Assembly (NCBI RefSeq): GCF_030264295.1
Contig: NZ_CP127173.1
Coordinates: forward strand, 2,053,501-2,117,500
DNA: 64,000 nucleotides
From: Amycolatopsis nalaikhensis
GTDB taxonomy: Bacteria; Actinomycetota; Actinomycetes; Mycobacteriales; Pseudonocardiaceae
Direction of reading: 5' to 3'
Shown: positions 7,804-17,455 of the stretch, one piece after another
Layout of the letters: the number at the start of each line of letters is the position of its first letter
Numbering within the stretch: the first letter of the stretch is position 1
Translations under genes and position numbers: made by a program
Notes under the pieces: model-generated
Told to the model about the DNA's origin: nothing
What the model saw: the letters and a program-made list of their open reading frames with translations, nothing else
The model's database searches: none

Positions 7804-8426
7804 GCCCCGGTCACCTTCGGGTCCGTCGTGCCCGCGGGCTCGCTGTAGACGATCTCCCGCAGCTCGTCGCCGTCGAAGACCAGCGACGTCAGGGACGCCA
7901 GCGAGCACTGGCGACGTCGCGGGTCGTGCCACAGGCGCTTGCCCTCGAGGAACCGCCGCAACGTCCAGATCGGCAGCTGGTGCGACACGCAGAGCGCCTC
8001 GTGCCCGACCGCCGCCTCGCGGGCCCGGTGGACCGCGCCCAGCATCCGGTGCGCGATCTCGAGGTACGGCTCGCCCCACGACGGCTTGAACGGGTTCACC
8101 AGCTTCGGCCAGTGCTTGGGCTCCCGCAGCGCGCCGTCGCCGACCGCCACGTGCAGGCCCTCGAACTGGTTGGCCGCCTCGATCAGGCCCTCGTCGGTCG
8201 CGATGTCGAGCCGGTGCGCCGCCGCGATCGGGCCCGCCGTCTCCTGCGCGCGCTGCAGCGGCGACGCGACGACGTGCACGAGGTCGTGGCCCGCGACCGC
8301 TTCGGCGACCGTCAGCGCCTGACGCTGCCCGCGCTCGGAGAGCTTGTAGCCGGGCAGGCGGCCGTAGAGGATCTTGTCGGGGTTGTGCACTTCGCCGTGC
8401 CGCAGCAGGTGGACGACAGTGTTCAC
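7800..8426 (-). CDS. Histidine phosphatase family (phosphoglycerate mutase-like) protein
   Basis: 208 residues. [20 protein letters not shown] contains the catalytic RHG; later features are [10 protein letters not shown] and CVSHQLPIW (second catalytic His). It is a phosphatase or mutase of the histidine phosphatase superfamily rather than the glycolytic enzyme, which is encoded at 44584-45333. The start is GTG 8424-8426, overlapping the hemL stop (GTGA). Actinobacteria often keep this gene between hemL and resA; the substrate is unknown. Confidence 0.88.
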   Translation of the reverse strand: MNTVVHLLRHGEVHNPDKILYGRLPGYKLSERGQRQALTVAEAVAGHDLVHVVASPLQRAQETAGPIAAAHRLDIATDEGLIEAANQFEGLHVAVGDGALREPKHWPKLVNPFKPSWGEPYLEIAHRMLGAVHRAREAAVGHEALCVSHQLPIWTLRRFLEGKRLWHDPRRRQCSLASLTSLVFDGDELREIVYSEPAGTTDPKVTGA

Positions 8427-9724
8427 TGGACGGCTCCAGCCGCCGCGCGCGCCGCCGCCGGCAGGGCCGCTTCGATCACCGAGAACGCTTCGTCGTCCAT
8501 CGCCGCGTTGACGAACCAGGCCTCGTACGCGCTGGGGGGCGCGTACACGCCTCCGTCGAGCAACGCGTGGAAGAACGGCGGGAACCGCCACGTCTCGGAC
8601 GCCTGCGCGCCTGCGTAGTCGCGTACCTGCTTCTCGCCGAAGAACACGCTCACCAGGTTGCCCGCGTACTGGACGTTGTGCGCAACCCCCGCTTCGCTCA
8701 GCGCCGCGTCGAAGAGCGAGCCGAGACGCTTCGCGTTCGCGTCGAGAGCCGCGTACACGGCGTCGTCGGCCGCGCGCAGCGTCGCGAGGCCCGTGGCCAC
8801 CGCGACGGGGTTCCCCGACAGCGTCCCGGCCTGGTAGACCGGCCCGCCCGGGGCGAGCTTGGCCATCACGTCGGCGCGGCCGCCGAACGCCGCCGCCGGG
8901 AGCCCGCCCGACATCACCTTGCCGAACGTGTACAGGTCGCCCGCGACGCCTTCCAGGCCGAACCAGCCCGCGCGCGAGACGCGGAAGCCGGTCATCACCT
9001 CGTCCATGATGAGCAGCGCGCCGTGCTCGTGGGCCAGGTCACGCAGGGCCGCGTTGAACCCGGGGTCCGGCGCGACCGCGCCCATGTTCCCGGCCGCGGC
9101 CTCGGTGATCACCGCGGCGATCTCGCCCGGGTTGTCCACAAAGGACTTCCGGACGGCGTCGAGGTCGTTGTAGGGCAGCACCAGCGTGTCCGCGGCCTGC
9201 GCGCCGGTGACGCCCGGCGACGTCGGCAGCCCGAGCGTCGCGACGCCGGAGCCGGCCTGGGCGAGCAGCGCGTCGACGTGACCGTGGTAACACCCGGCGA
9301 ACTTCACGATCTTCGACCGGCCGGTGAACCCGCGGGCCAGCCGGATCGCGCTCATCGTGGCCTCGGTGCCGGAGTTGACCAGCCGGACCCGCTCGACGGG
9401 CTCGACCCGGCCGATGATCTCCTCGGCCAGCTCGACCTCGCCGATGGTCGGCGTGCCGAACGACAGCCCGGACGTCGCCGCCGCGCGGGCCGCCTCGACG
9501 ACCGCCGGGTGCGCGTGGCCCAGGATCATCGGGCCCCAGGAGGAGACCAGGTCGACGTAGCGGTTGCCGTCGGCGTCCCACAGGTGCGGGCCCTCGCCGC
9601 GGACCATGAACCGCGGCGTGCCGCCGACGGAGTTGAACGCCCGGACCGGCGAGTTGACCCCGCCCGGGATCGCTGTCTTCGCGCGGTCGAACCACGCCTT
9701 GGACTGCTCGGTTCCAGTGCTCAC
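8423..9724 (-). CDS. hemL: Glutamate-1-semialdehyde 2,1-aminomutase
   Basis: 433 residues, full length. It converts glutamate-1-semialdehyde into 5-aminolevulinate, the second step of the C5 heme pathway, after HemA (20944-22251). Class III aminotransferase features are clear: [19 protein letters not shown] near the start, DEVMTGFR, and the PLP lysine in [16 protein letters not shown]. It leads a leftward operon hemL-phosphatase-TlpA with overlapping codons, tying heme supply to cytochrome c maturation. Confidence 0.96.
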   Translation of the reverse strand: MSTGTEQSKAWFDRAKTAIPGGVNSPVRAFNSVGGTPRFMVRGEGPHLWDADGNRYVDLVSSWGPMILGHAHPAVVEAARAAATSGLSFGTPTIGEVELAEEIIGRVEPVERVRLVNSGTEATMSAIRLARGFTGRSKIVKFAGCYHGHVDALLAQAGSGVATLGLPTSPGVTGAQAADTLVLPYNDLDAVRKSFVDNPGEIAAVITEAAAGNMGAVAPDPGFNAALRDLAHEHGALLIMDEVMTGFRVSRAGWFGLEGVAGDLYTFGKVMSGGLPAAAFGGRADVMAKLAPGGPVYQAGTLSGNPVAVATGLATLRAADDAVYAALDANAKRLGSLFDAALSEAGVAHNVQYAGNLVSVFFGEKQVRDYAGAQASETWRFPPFFHALLDGGVYAPPSAYEAWFVNAAMDDEAFSVIEAALPAAARAAAGAVQ

Positions 9725-9784
9725 GGCTCCAGTGTGGCAAACGCGCTTAAGATGGCGGGCAGCCGCCCGGGAGGGGAACAGCCG

Positions 9785-10261
9785 GTGACCGAACGCGTCT
9801 CGCAGCGCAACCCGTGGCTGGTGCTGGCCGGTTTCTTCGGGGTCGTCGCCGTGGTGGCCGTCGTCGGCGCGCTGGCCGCGACGTCCGCCCGAGACGTCTA
9901 CGCCCGCCTGGAGCTGCCGTCGTGGGCGCCGCCCGCGGGCCTGTTCGGTCCGGTGTGGACGGTTTTGTACGCCCTGCTCGCGCTGTCCGGCTGGCTCTAC
10001 TGGCGCACCGACGGCGAGACGCGCGGGTTCGCCGCGTACGGCGTCGGCCTGCTGTTCAACCTGCTCTGGACGCCATTGTTCTTCGAGGGCGGCGCCGCCC
10101 GGCTCGCGCTGGCCGACATCCTGCTGCTGGACGTCGTCGTGGTCGTGACGATCGTGCTGTTCGGCCGCCGGTCGAAGCTCGCCGCCGCGCTGCAGGTCCC
10201 CTACCTCGCGTGGATCCTCTACGCGACCGCCCTCAACGCCGCGATCATCGCGCTCGCCTAG
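9785..10261 (+). CDS. TspO/MBR family (tryptophan-rich sensory) protein
   Basis: 158 residues, about five membrane helices, rich in Trp ([42 protein letters not shown]). TspO proteins bind porphyrins and related ligands; its place beside hemL fits. GTG 9785 follows GGGAGGGG by about 8 nt, so it is preferred over upstream in-frame starts. It converges with the following leftward gene with a 4-nt overlap of stops. Confidence 0.9.
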   Translation: MTERVSQRNPWLVLAGFFGVVAVVAVVGALAATSARDVYARLELPSWAPPAGLFGPVWTVLYALLALSGWLYWRTDGETRGFAAYGVGLLFNLLWTPLFFEGGAARLALADILLLDVVVVVTIVLFGRRSKLAAALQVPYLAWILYATALNAAIIALA

Positions 10262-10767
10262 CGGGCGGCCTGCTGGGTGATGGCCTGCGCGGTCACCGTG
10301 CCGTCCTCGCCGGATTGGCCCTGGACGACGACGGTCGCGCCCGGCTTGAGGTCCGAGAGCTTGCCCTGCTGGGTCACGCCGACCGTGGTGGAGTCCGATG
10401 TGGACACCTTGACCTCGGTGCCCTGCGCGGTTTTCACGTACACGGTGGTGCCGTCGACGTGGTCGACCGTGCCGGTGGTGCCCCGCCCGCCCGCGCCGCG
10501 GAACCCGCCGCCCTGCTGCTGCCCGCCTTGGGTGCCCGCCTGCGTGCCGGACGGGCGGGTGGGCGTCGACGAGGACGAGGAGCCGAACGCGGCGTGCGTC
10601 CAGGCGCCGCCACCGAAGGCGACCGCGAGCACGACGAGCCCGGCGAGCACCAGCGTCGTGCGGGAAAACGGCTTCGCGGCCCGGCGCATTTCGGCGTTGA
10701 GATCACCGTCGACCGCCAGGCTGGCGACGATCTCTTCCGCGTTCATCGGAGTGGTTGACGAAGACAC
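10258..10767 (-). CDS. Membrane-anchored protein with C-terminal beta domain, ABC export operon partner
   Basis: 169 residues: an acidic cytoplasmic head (1-38), one membrane segment (about 39-56, [19 protein letters not shown]), a Ser/Thr/Gly/Gln-rich linker, and a C-terminal beta-rich domain of about 70 residues ([20 protein letters not shown]) resembling DUF5666 domains. It is last in the leftward operon adaptor-ATPase-permease and is separated from the permease stop by 9 nt. Function unknown; an accessory role in export or sensing is inferred. Confidence 0.65.
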   Translation of the reverse strand: MSSSTTPMNAEEIVASLAVDGDLNAEMRRAAKPFSRTTLVLAGLVVLAVAFGGGAWTHAAFGSSSSSTPTRPSGTQAGTQGGQQQGGGFRGAGGRGTTGTVDHVDGTTVYVKTAQGTEVKVSTSDSTTVGVTQQGKLSDLKPGATVVVQGQSGEDGTVTAQAITQQAAR

Positions 10768-10776
10768 GAAGACTCC

Positions 10777-11979
10777 TTATTCGTGACGCAGGGCGTCGAT
10801 CGGCCGCAGCTTGGCGGCCCGGTTCGCCGGGAAGCTGCCGAAGAACAGCCCGATCAGGGCGGATACCGCGAAGGCGAGCAGGATCGACGACGGCACCACC
10901 ACGGGCTTGATCCCGGAGATGGTGAACCGGCTGCCGATCAGGCCGATCGCGACGCCGAGCAGCCCGCCGAACAGGCTGAGCATGGTCGCTTCGGCGAGGA
11001 ACTGGCCGAGGATGGCCGAGCGCGGCGCGCCGATGGCCTTGCGGATGCCGATCTCGCGGATCCGCTCGGTCACCGTGACGAGCATGATGTTGGTGACGCC
11101 GATCCCGCCGACGAGCAGGGAGATCGCCGCGACCGCGGCCAGCAGCACGGTGAACGTCTCGGTCGCCGACGTCCGGGTGGCGAGCAGCTGCTCGGAGTTC
11201 TGGATCTGGTAGTCGGCGGTGCCGCCGAGCCGGATGCCGTGCCGCGCGTTGAGGATCGCGGTGATCTCCGCCTGGGCCAGCGAGACGGAGTCGGCGCTGG
11301 CGGCCTGGACGGCGATCTGGCTGAGGGTGCCGTAGCCGGCGAGTGAGTTCTGGACGGCCGAAATCGGCGCGATGGCGACGTCGTCGGCGTTCTGCAGGCC
11401 GGTGCTGCCCTTGGCCTGCAGCACCCCGATCACGGTGAACTGGATGCTGTTCAGCAGCACGTTCTTCCCGACCGGGTCGGCGGTGCCGAAGATCGACTCC
11501 GCCGTCGTCGGGCCGAGGACGACGACCTTGCGCGCGGCCGTGACGTCTTCGCCGGTGAACAGCTGGCCTTGGGCGAGTTCGCGGTTGGTCGTGGTGAAGT
11601 ACGCCGGTTCGGTGCCCGCGACGCTGGGGATGTCGTACGACGTCTGCCCGTAGGTCGCGGTCGCCGTCGTGTTGACCACCGGGGAGGCGGCCTTGACGTC
11701 GGGCGCGCCGACCGGGTCGACGAGCGCGTGCGCGTCCTGAACGGTCAGCGGCCGCGCCGAGGCGCCCTGCCCGCCGCCGCGCGCCGGGGAGACGTTGACG
11801 ACGTTGGTGCCGAGGCCCTGGATGCTGGCCGCGATGGCCGCCGACGCGCCGTTGCCGACCGCGACCAGCAGGATCACCGCGGCGACGCCGATGGTGATGC
11901 CGAGCGTGGTGAGCGCCGAGCGCAGCTTGTTCGCGGTGAGCCCGCGCACGGCGAAGCGCAGGATTTCGAGCAGGTTCAC
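10777..11979 (-). CDS. MacB/FtsX-like ABC transporter permease
   Basis: 400 residues. One membrane helix near the N-terminus (KLRSALTTLGITIGVAAVIL), a large extracytoplasmic MacB_PCD-type domain (about 45-270), then three helices in the FtsX region, with VTERIREIGIRKAIGAPRSA as the typical signature. It should pair with the upstream ATPase and the HlyD-type adaptor to export a substrate, perhaps an antibiotic, lipid or peptide. The start GTG 11977-11979 overlaps the correct-frame stop of the ATPase, showing the two were translationally coupled. Confidence 0.9.
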   Translation of the reverse strand: MNLLEILRFAVRGLTANKLRSALTTLGITIGVAAVILLVAVGNGASAAIAASIQGLGTNVVNVSPARGGGQGASARPLTVQDAHALVDPVGAPDVKAASPVVNTTATATYGQTSYDIPSVAGTEPAYFTTTNRELAQGQLFTGEDVTAARKVVVLGPTTAESIFGTADPVGKNVLLNSIQFTVIGVLQAKGSTGLQNADDVAIAPISAVQNSLAGYGTLSQIAVQAASADSVSLAQAEITAILNARHGIRLGGTADYQIQNSEQLLATRTSATETFTVLLAAVAAISLLVGGIGVTNIMLVTVTERIREIGIRKAIGAPRSAILGQFLAEATMLSLFGGLLGVAIGLIGSRFTISGIKPVVVPSSILLAFAVSALIGLFFGSFPANRAAKLRPIDALRHE

Positions 11980-12681
11980 GAGACCGCCCCCACCGCGCGG
12001 GTCACTTCGTCGGACACGATGCGGCCGTCGTCGACGCGGACGACGCGGTGCGCGTGCTCGGCGACCTCGTCCTCGTGCGTGATGACGACGATGGTGCGGC
12101 CGAGCCGGTTGAGCCGGTCGAACACGCCGAGGACGTCCTCGGTGCTGCGCCGGTCGAGGTTGCCGGTCGGCTCGTCGGCCAGCAGCATCGCCGGCCCGGT
12201 GACCAGCGCCCGCGCCACGGCGACGCGCTGGATCTGCCCGCCGGAGAAGCTCGCTGGGCAGGTGCTTGGCCCGGTCGGACAGGCCGACCATCTCGAGCGC
12301 GGCGAGGGCGCGCCGACGGCGTTCCGCGCGCCGGAGTCCACTGTAGACTAACGGGAGTTCCACATTGGACAGCGCGGACGTCCGGCGCACGAGGTTGAAC
12401 GACTGGAAGACGAACCCGATCTTCCGGTTGCGCAGCAACGCCAGTTGCCGTTCGTTGAGCTTGCCGACGCCGAAGCCGTCCAGGAGGTACTGGCCGGACG
12501 TCGGGACGTCGAGGCAGCCGAGCATGTTCAGCAGCGTCGACTTGCCCGAACCCGAGGCGCCCATGATGGCGACGTACTCGCCGGGCCACACCGTGAGGTC
12601 GACGCCGCGCAGCGCGTGCACCGCCGTTTCGCCCTCGCCGTAGGTCTTGCGCAGTCCGGAGACCGCGATCACCGGGTTCAC
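11976..12681 (-). pseudogene. MacB-like ABC transporter ATPase, single-base frameshift
   Basis: The reading frame from ATG 12681 encodes Walker A GASGSGKST (41-49), the Q-loop FVFQSFNLV and continues to KHLPSEL at 12247, where it departs from the family. The correct continuation SGGQIQRVAVARALVTGPAM, Walker B LLADEPTGNLD and the H-loop VVITHEDEVA lie in the next frame and end at 11976. One extra T in GAGCTTCTCC (minus strand, near 12247-12248) where GAGCTCTCC is expected explains it, exactly before the ABC signature. Either the gene is broken or the sequence has an error; the intact adaptor and permease favour error or a very recent mutation. Confidence 0.85.
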
Positions 12682-13943
12682 CCGCGCCCGCCGAAACCGC
12701 CGCCGGCGCCGGTACCGCGCTGGCCGCCGCCGGGGAAGCCGCCGGTGCCGCCGCCCGGGAACCCGCCGGTCCCGGTGCCGGTGCGGCCGGTGCCCGTGCC
12801 GCTGGTCGCGGCCGTCGCGGTGAGCACGACGTTCTCGCCCTCGGTGAGCCCGGAGGTGATCTGCACGGTCGACTCGTCGCGCAGGCCGACCTGCACCTGG
12901 CGGGTGACGTTCTGGCCGTTCTCCTGCACGGTGACGACGTTGGTGCTGCCGACGGTCTGCACGGCCGCGGCGGGCACGCTCAACGCGTTTTCGGCCGTGG
13001 CGACGGTGATCACGACGCTCGCCGATTGGCCGGGCCGCAGCCCGTCCGGCGGGTCGGCCAGGGCCAGCTGGGCGCCGTAGGAGACGACGCTGCCGCTGGT
13101 CGTCGGGGTCAGGTTGACGCTGGAGACGGTGGCCTGGATCGGCTTGTCCGGCAGCGCGTTGAGCGTGACGGTGGCCTTCTGGCCCGCCTTGACCTTGCTG
13201 ACGTCGATCTCGGCGACGGAGGTGTCGACCACCAGGCCGGTCAGGTTCGTGATGGTGATGAAGCCGCTGCTGGAGCTGCTGCTGCTCGACGCGGCGGCGC
13301 TGCTCGACGAGCCCTGCCCCTGGCCTCCGCTGCCGCTGCTGGACTGGGAGCCGCTGCCGCTGCTCGCCGAGCCGCTGGAGGACTGCTGGCCGACGCTGCC
13401 GTTGATCGCGGTGACGGTGCCCGCGCCGGGCGCGTAGAGCGTCGTGTTGTCGAGGGCTTGCTGCGCGGTCTGGACGTCCAGCTCGGCCTGGTCGAGCTTC
13501 GCCTGCGCCGATGTGACGCTGTTCGCGGCGGAGCTGTTCTGCCCGGTGGCCGGAGCATCCTCGGCGTCTTCGGCGGTGTCGAGGTTGTCCTGCGCCACCG
13601 CGAGGTTCGCCTTCGCGACCTGAAGCTGCTTCGCCGCCTGGGTGCTGTCGATGGTGGCGAGCTTCTGCCCGGCGCTGACCACGTCACCGACCTTGACGTC
13701 GATCGAGGTGACCTTGCCGGCCGTCGCGAAGTTCGCCGCGCCGGTGTAGCTGCTGGCGAGGGTCCCGGCCGCGGAGATGGTCTCGGTGACCGTCGCGCGC
13801 CGGACCGGCGTGCTGCGCGTCTGTGCCTGCGCCGTGTTCGGTTCGGGGCTGAACGCCTGGTATATCCCGAAACCCGCCCCGGCCAGCAGTACGACCAGAG
13901 CACCGTTGATCACCCATGCCTTCGCGGCACGCACGCGCGTCAT
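12678..13943 (-). CDS. HlyD-type periplasmic adaptor (membrane fusion) protein
   Basis: 421 residues. One N-terminal membrane helix (about 10-30), a split biotinyl-lipoyl-like domain (GKVTSIDVKVGDVVSAGQKL), a helical hairpin (about 100-170), then beta-barrel and membrane-proximal domains. A Ser/Gly-rich stretch (about 188-225) is inserted after the second lipoyl half and the C-terminus is Gly-rich (GGFPGGG repeats). It links the MacB-like permease to the outside. It is the first gene of the operon and overlaps the ATPase start by 4 nt. Confidence 0.9.
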   Translation of the reverse strand: MTRVRAAKAWVINGALVVLLAGAGFGIYQAFSPEPNTAQAQTRSTPVRRATVTETISAAGTLASSYTGAANFATAGKVTSIDVKVGDVVSAGQKLATIDSTQAAKQLQVAKANLAVAQDNLDTAEDAEDAPATGQNSSAANSVTSAQAKLDQAELDVQTAQQALDNTTLYAPGAGTVTAINGSVGQQSSSGSASSGSGSQSSSGSGGQGQGSSSSAAASSSSSSSSGFITITNLTGLVVDTSVAEIDVSKVKAGQKATVTLNALPDKPIQATVSSVNLTPTTSGSVVSYGAQLALADPPDGLRPGQSASVVITVATAENALSVPAAAVQTVGSTNVVTVQENGQNVTRQVQVGLRDESTVQITSGLTEGENVVLTATAATSGTGTGRTGTGTGGFPGGGTGGFPGGGQRGTGAGGGFGGRG

Positions 13944-14005
13944 GCGGCAACTTTGGTGCCGCCGCTTAGCAATTGACTGTTGGTTGGCTGTGCGCGAGCT
14001 GTGTA

Positions 14006-14242
14006 TCAGGCTTTGGGTTCGCGGTGCCGGGCACGCACCGCGAGCGCGACCTGACGCACCGCGTCGACCAGCAGGATCGCGGCGAGCGTGCCGAGCCCGA
14101 TGGCGGCGGCGAGCAGCCCACCGAAGTAGCGGTGCGACTCGAGCACGGCACCGTCATCGGTGCGGGTCACGACGGTGGCGACGGAGTTGTGCCAGCAGGC
14201 GTAGGCGCCCCACCCGGCGGCAACGGCGAGCACGACCTCCAC
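14006..14242 (-). CDS. Small membrane protein, unknown function
   Basis: 78 residues from a GTG start with two hydrophobic segments (about 1-13 and 40-62) and a basic tail VRARHREPKA. The frame stays open upstream to about 14350 and reads RLHKPWRTLVAVV just before the chosen start, which looks like real coding sequence; no ATG or GTG is available there, so the true start may be a rarer codon further up. No family recognised. Confidence 0.5.
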   Translation of the reverse strand: MEVVLAVAAGWGAYACWHNSVATVVTRTDDGAVLESHRYFGGLLAAAIGLGTLAAILLVDAVRQVALAVRARHREPKA

Positions 14243-14583
14243 GACGGCGACCAGCGTCCGCCACGGCTTGTGCAGCCGAGCGCGCGGGCCGGGTTCTTCC
14301 GGTGGCCAAGCTCGGCCCCGGTGGGCTGCGGAAGGTCGATCACGCGGGAGATTTTCTCATGCCGGGCCACCACGCGCCCGGACGACGTCTTGAATGACTC
14401 ATTCAGGCCGTGCTGAAGGGGACGTTCATCGCATCTGATGCGCTGAAGGGCGCTTTCCTCGCATCTGACGGGAGCAAAGGACCCTTCAGCCCGCCGCCGG
14501 CCGGGCCGGGCTTGCGTTGCCGAGGAGCGTGCCGCAGCGGCGTCTTGAATGACTCATTCAGGTCTTCGGAGGTCCTGAATGAC
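14243..14583. other. Intergenic region with composite family A and D repeats
   Basis: 341 bp. The first 100 bp may be coding for an N-terminal extension of the gene to the left (open frame, no standard start). The remainder is a composite of one family A dyad (14391-14405), a family D array (14411-14490) and a family A pair (14546-14590). It holds no gene of its own. Confidence 0.7.
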
Positions 14584-14590
14584 TCATTCA
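14391..14590. repeat. Composite repeat: family A single, family D array, family A pair
   Basis: Family A dyads TGAATGACTCATTCA at 14391-14405, 14546-14560 and 14576-14590; the last two start 30 bp apart. Between them, family D modules begin TGAAGGG at 14414 and 14444 (30 bp apart), with GCATCTGA at 14431 and 14461 (30 bp apart), closing with an inverted copy CCCTTCAGC at about 14482-14490. The last dyad supplies the TGA stop of the DUF3093 gene (14584-14586). Confidence 0.85.
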
Positions 14591-15069
14591 CGACCTTCGC
14601 GCGAGTCGGGAGCCGGAGTCTCGTCCGCCGGGCCGCCGGTCACCCGGACGAGCCGGTCGAGCGCGTCACGCAGGGCCTCGACGTCCTTCGCCCACGCCAG
14701 CACCACCGTGCCGTCGGCGAGCTTCACCGGCAGGGAGTCGTACTTGCGCGGCACCGACCACCCGCCGCCCAGCACGCGCGCGCCCACCGGCGCACCGACG
14801 TCCGTCACCGACGACACCTGCGCGGCCGGGACCTTCTCCCGCCCCTGCCGCAGCTCCGCCGTCGTGACCTCCAGCGAGAGGAACCGCCGCCGCGCGTACA
14901 CCCACGGCACCGTGATCAGGCACAGCCCGAACCCGACCGCCAGCCAGCCCACCACGTGCACCGGACCGCCCGTCGCGAGCTCCGCCAGCGCGCCGAGCAG
15001 CGCGAACACCGGGCCCCACACGACGGCGCCCCAGCTCACGCCCGACTCGGCGTAGAGCCGTTCGCTCAC
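14584..15069 (-). CDS. DUF3093 domain membrane protein
   Basis: 161 residues with two hydrophobic segments near the N-terminus (about 10-55) and a soluble C-terminal part containing DVGAPVGARVLGGGWSVPRK, a recognisable DUF3093 feature; function unknown. The start GTG 15067-15069 overlaps the stop of the preceding membrane protein gene (GTGA). Its stop codon lies inside a family A repeat, so the last residues may have been altered by repeat insertion. Confidence 0.8.
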   Translation of the reverse strand: MSERLYAESGVSWGAVVWGPVFALLGALAELATGGPVHVVGWLAVGFGLCLITVPWVYARRRFLSLEVTTAELRQGREKVPAAQVSSVTDVGAPVGARVLGGGWSVPRKYDSLPVKLADGTVVLAWAKDVEALRDALDRLVRVTGGPADETPAPDSREGRE

Positions 15070-15593
15070 GGCTTGCGGCCGGCCTTCGGGAAGTAACCCG
15101 CCACCGACGGCAGGTACAGCAGCACCAGCGCGATGACGAACAGCAGCACCGCGACCAGCGTCAGGTAGTTGATGATCGGCGCGATCACGAAGATCAGCAG
15201 CAGCATCACGATCGGCAGGACCGTGAGCACCGTCCGGGCCGAGCGGGTGCCTTCGCGGGCCTTGTACGCGAACAGCAGGAACAACAGCACGAAGATGACC
15301 GAGCCGAACAGCATGTACCAGAGCCGCGACGTGACGCCGTCCGCGATGATCTGCGGCGTGTACTTCGGGTCGGTCGTCTGCTTGACGATCTGGTCGATGA
15401 TCGCCGACTTGCTGGTCAGCAGCTGGACGTAGCCGAGGATCAGCACGACTCCGCCCGCCACCCACAGCCAGAACGACACGGCCACCGGACGCGGCGGCGT
15501 CACCTTCGGCGCCTGCTCGCCCGGCAGCACCGGGTCCGGTGCCCCGCCGCGCTTGCGTCGCTCGTCGTCGGTCAGGCGCTCTTTGTCGTCCAC
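15066..15593 (-). CDS. Four-helix membrane protein downstream of hemB
   Basis: 175 residues. A charged cytoplasmic head (1-37, MDDKERLTDDERRKRGG) precedes four membrane helices (about 38-60, 90-112, 118-140, 143-165). No catalytic motif is visible. It follows hemB by 17 nt and is translationally coupled to the DUF3093 gene, a grouping seen in related actinobacteria (family knowledge). Function unknown. Confidence 0.7.
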   Translation of the reverse strand: MDDKERLTDDERRKRGGAPDPVLPGEQAPKVTPPRPVAVSFWLWVAGGVVLILGYVQLLTSKSAIIDQIVKQTTDPKYTPQIIADGVTSRLWYMLFGSVIFVLLFLLFAYKAREGTRSARTVLTVLPIVMLLLIFVIAPIINYLTLVAVLLFVIALVLLYLPSVAGYFPKAGRKP

Positions 15594-15610
15594 GCGAGGA
15601 CTCTAGTACG

Positions 15611-16582
15611 TCAGTCCAGCCAGGCGGCGGCTTCGGCGGCCCAGTAGGTGAGGATCAGGTCGGCGCCCGCGCGGCGGATCGACGTCAGCACCTCGAGGAC
15701 GGTCCGCTCGCGGTCCAGCCAGCCGTTCGCCGCGGCGGCTTCGACCATCGCGTACTCGCCCGAGATGTTGTACGCCGCCACCGGCACCGGCGAGATGTCC
15801 GCCGCCGCCTTGATGACGTCCAAATAGGACAGCGCGGGCTTGACCATGATCATGTCCGCGCCCTCGGCGAGGTCCAGCTCGATCTCGCGCAGCGCCTCAC
15901 GCGCGTTGCCGGTGTCCTGCTGGTAGGTCTTGCGGTCGCCCTTCAGCTGCGAGTCGACGGCCTCGCGGAAGGGGCCGTAGAACGCGCTGGCGTACTTCGC
16001 CGAGTACGCGAGGATCGCCTTGTCGCGGTGCCCGGCCTCGTCGAGCGCGCGCCGGATGACGCCGACCTGGCCGTCCATCATCCCGGACGGCCCGAGCACG
16101 TGCGCCCCGGCTTCGGCCTGCGCGACCGCCATCTCGGCGTAGATGCGCAGGGTGGCGTCGTTGTCGACCGCGCCGTCGGCGTCGAGGACGCCGCAGTGGC
16201 CGTGGTCGGTGAACTCGTCGAGGCAGGTGTCGGCCATCAGCACGGTCGCGTCGCCGAGCTCGTGGCGGAGGTCGCGCAGGGCGACGTTGAGGATGCCGTG
16301 CTCGTCGACCGCGCCGGAGCCCTCGGCGTCCCGGGTCTTCGGGATGCCGAACAGCATGAGCCCGCCGACACCGGCGTTGACCGCGTCGACGGCGGCCTTC
16401 CGCAGCGTGTCCCGGGTGTGCTGCACGACGCCCGGCATGCTCGAGATCGGCCGCGGCGCGTCGAGGCCTTCGCCGACGAACATCGGGAGGATCAGCTGGC
16501 GTGGCCGCAGCGTCGTCTCACCCACCAGCCTGCGCATGGCCGGGGTGGTGCGGAGCCTGCGGGGACGATGCTCGGGGAACAC
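15611..16582 (-). CDS. hemB: Delta-aminolevulinic acid dehydratase (porphobilinogen synthase)
   Basis: 323 residues. It joins two 5-aminolevulinate molecules into porphobilinogen. Catalytic lysines are in YSAKYAS and [10 protein letters not shown]. The metal-site segment reads [14 protein letters not shown]; two of the three zinc cysteines are absent, as in magnesium-dependent HemB. The start is taken as GTG 16580-16582; TTG nine nt upstream is an alternative. It lies about 1.8 kb from hemD, separated by an inserted AraC-epimerase pair on the other strand. Confidence 0.95.
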   Translation of the reverse strand: MFPEHRPRRLRTTPAMRRLVGETTLRPRQLILPMFVGEGLDAPRPISSMPGVVQHTRDTLRKAAVDAVNAGVGGLMLFGIPKTRDAEGSGAVDEHGILNVALRDLRHELGDATVLMADTCLDEFTDHGHCGVLDADGAVDNDATLRIYAEMAVAQAEAGAHVLGPSGMMDGQVGVIRRALDEAGHRDKAILAYSAKYASAFYGPFREAVDSQLKGDRKTYQQDTGNAREALREIELDLAEGADMIMVKPALSYLDVIKAAADISPVPVAAYNISGEYAMVEAAAANGWLDRERTVLEVLTSIRRAGADLILTYWAAEAAAWLD

Positions 16583-16666
16583 CCTTACCAAGTTACTCCC
16601 GCCCTGATCGCCGGGGTTCCGCAAGGGTGCTTGACGCGGGGTCCGCGCGGACGATTCGGTACGGGG

Positions 16667-17455
16667 GTGACCGAGTACGTCGAACGCCTGCCCGCACCGC
16701 GGCTGGCGCCCTTCGTGCGGACGGTCTGGCTCCAGCGCACCGGTGACGAGCCGTACGTCCAGCGGCACCTGCCGACCGGCGGCGTCGAGCTGCACTTCCC
16801 GCTCGGCGGCCGCCCCCGGTTGCTGGGCCCGCTGACGTCGGCCCGGCTCGAGGTCATCCCGGCTCGCACGACCCTCGTCGGCGTCCGGTTCCACCCGGGG
16901 GCCGCGCCCCCGCTGCCGGTGCCCCTCGACGAGCTGGTCGACCAGCACGTCGACCTCGGGGACGACCACCTGGCCCACGCGATGGCCGAGGCCCCGGAGC
17001 GCGCCCTCGAGGTTCTCCAGGCCCGGCTGCGGGTGACGGCGGTGGATCCGCTGGTGGCCGAAGCAGTGCGGCTGCTGATGCCGTGGCGGCCGGTCGACAT
17101 CGACACCGTCGCCGGCCACCTCGCGCTCTCCCCCAGCCAGCTGCGCCGCCGTTGCCTGCGCGCGGTGGGCGTCGCGCCGAAGGTCCTCCAGCGGACGCTG
17201 CGGTTCCAGGGGTTCCTCGCGCTGGCCCAGGCGGGCGCCGGGAGCGCGGCCGGGCTCGCCGCCGACGCCGGGTACGCCGACCAGGCCCACCTCGGCCGGG
17301 AGTGCCTCCGGCTGACCGGGTTGACCCCGCGGGAGCTGCTCGGCGGCAGCGTCGAGGAGTGCGCGTGCGGCCACGACCACTCGGCGTCCTACCTGCCGTT
17401 CCTGCGCGATTCGTTCAAGAACCCCCGGTTCGGGGTGCCTAGCCTGGCGCGATGA
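16667..17455 (+). CDS. AraC family transcriptional regulator
   Basis: 262 residues. The N-terminal part (about 1-130, with [15 protein letters not shown] and [12 protein letters not shown]) matches the DUF6597-like sensor domain of AraC regulators; the C-terminal two HTH motifs (about 140-235) include [17 protein letters not shown] and [19 protein letters not shown]. The C-terminus has a short Cys/His cluster ECACGHDH that could bind metal (speculative). GTG 16667 is the first reasonable start. It overlaps the epimerase start (ATGA at 17452), so it may regulate that gene. Confidence 0.88.
   Translation: MTEYVERLPAPRLAPFVRTVWLQRTGDEPYVQRHLPTGGVELHFPLGGRPRLLGPLTSARLEVIPARTTLVGVRFHPGAAPPLPVPLDELVDQHVDLGDDHLAHAMAEAPERALEVLQARLRVTAVDPLVAEAVRLLMPWRPVDIDTVAGHLALSPSQLRRRCLRAVGVAPKVLQRTLRFQGFLALAQAGAGSAAGLAADAGYADQAHLGRECLRLTGLTPRELLGGSVEECACGHDHSASYLPFLRDSFKNPRFGVPSLAR

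Noticed and set aside
12001..12352. A separate small ATPase gene starting near 12341
   Set aside because: It is only the downstream part of the frameshifted MacB-like ATPase; its start lies inside the Walker A-containing frame and has no independent ribosome binding site.
14410..14490. Ten-residue periodic peptides (LKGTFIASDA-like) from translating A, C and D repeats
   Set aside because: The 30-bp period makes 10-residue repeats in open frames, but both strands give similar peptides because the modules are palindromic, starts are poor, and the loci lie after stops. Protein coding is not supported.
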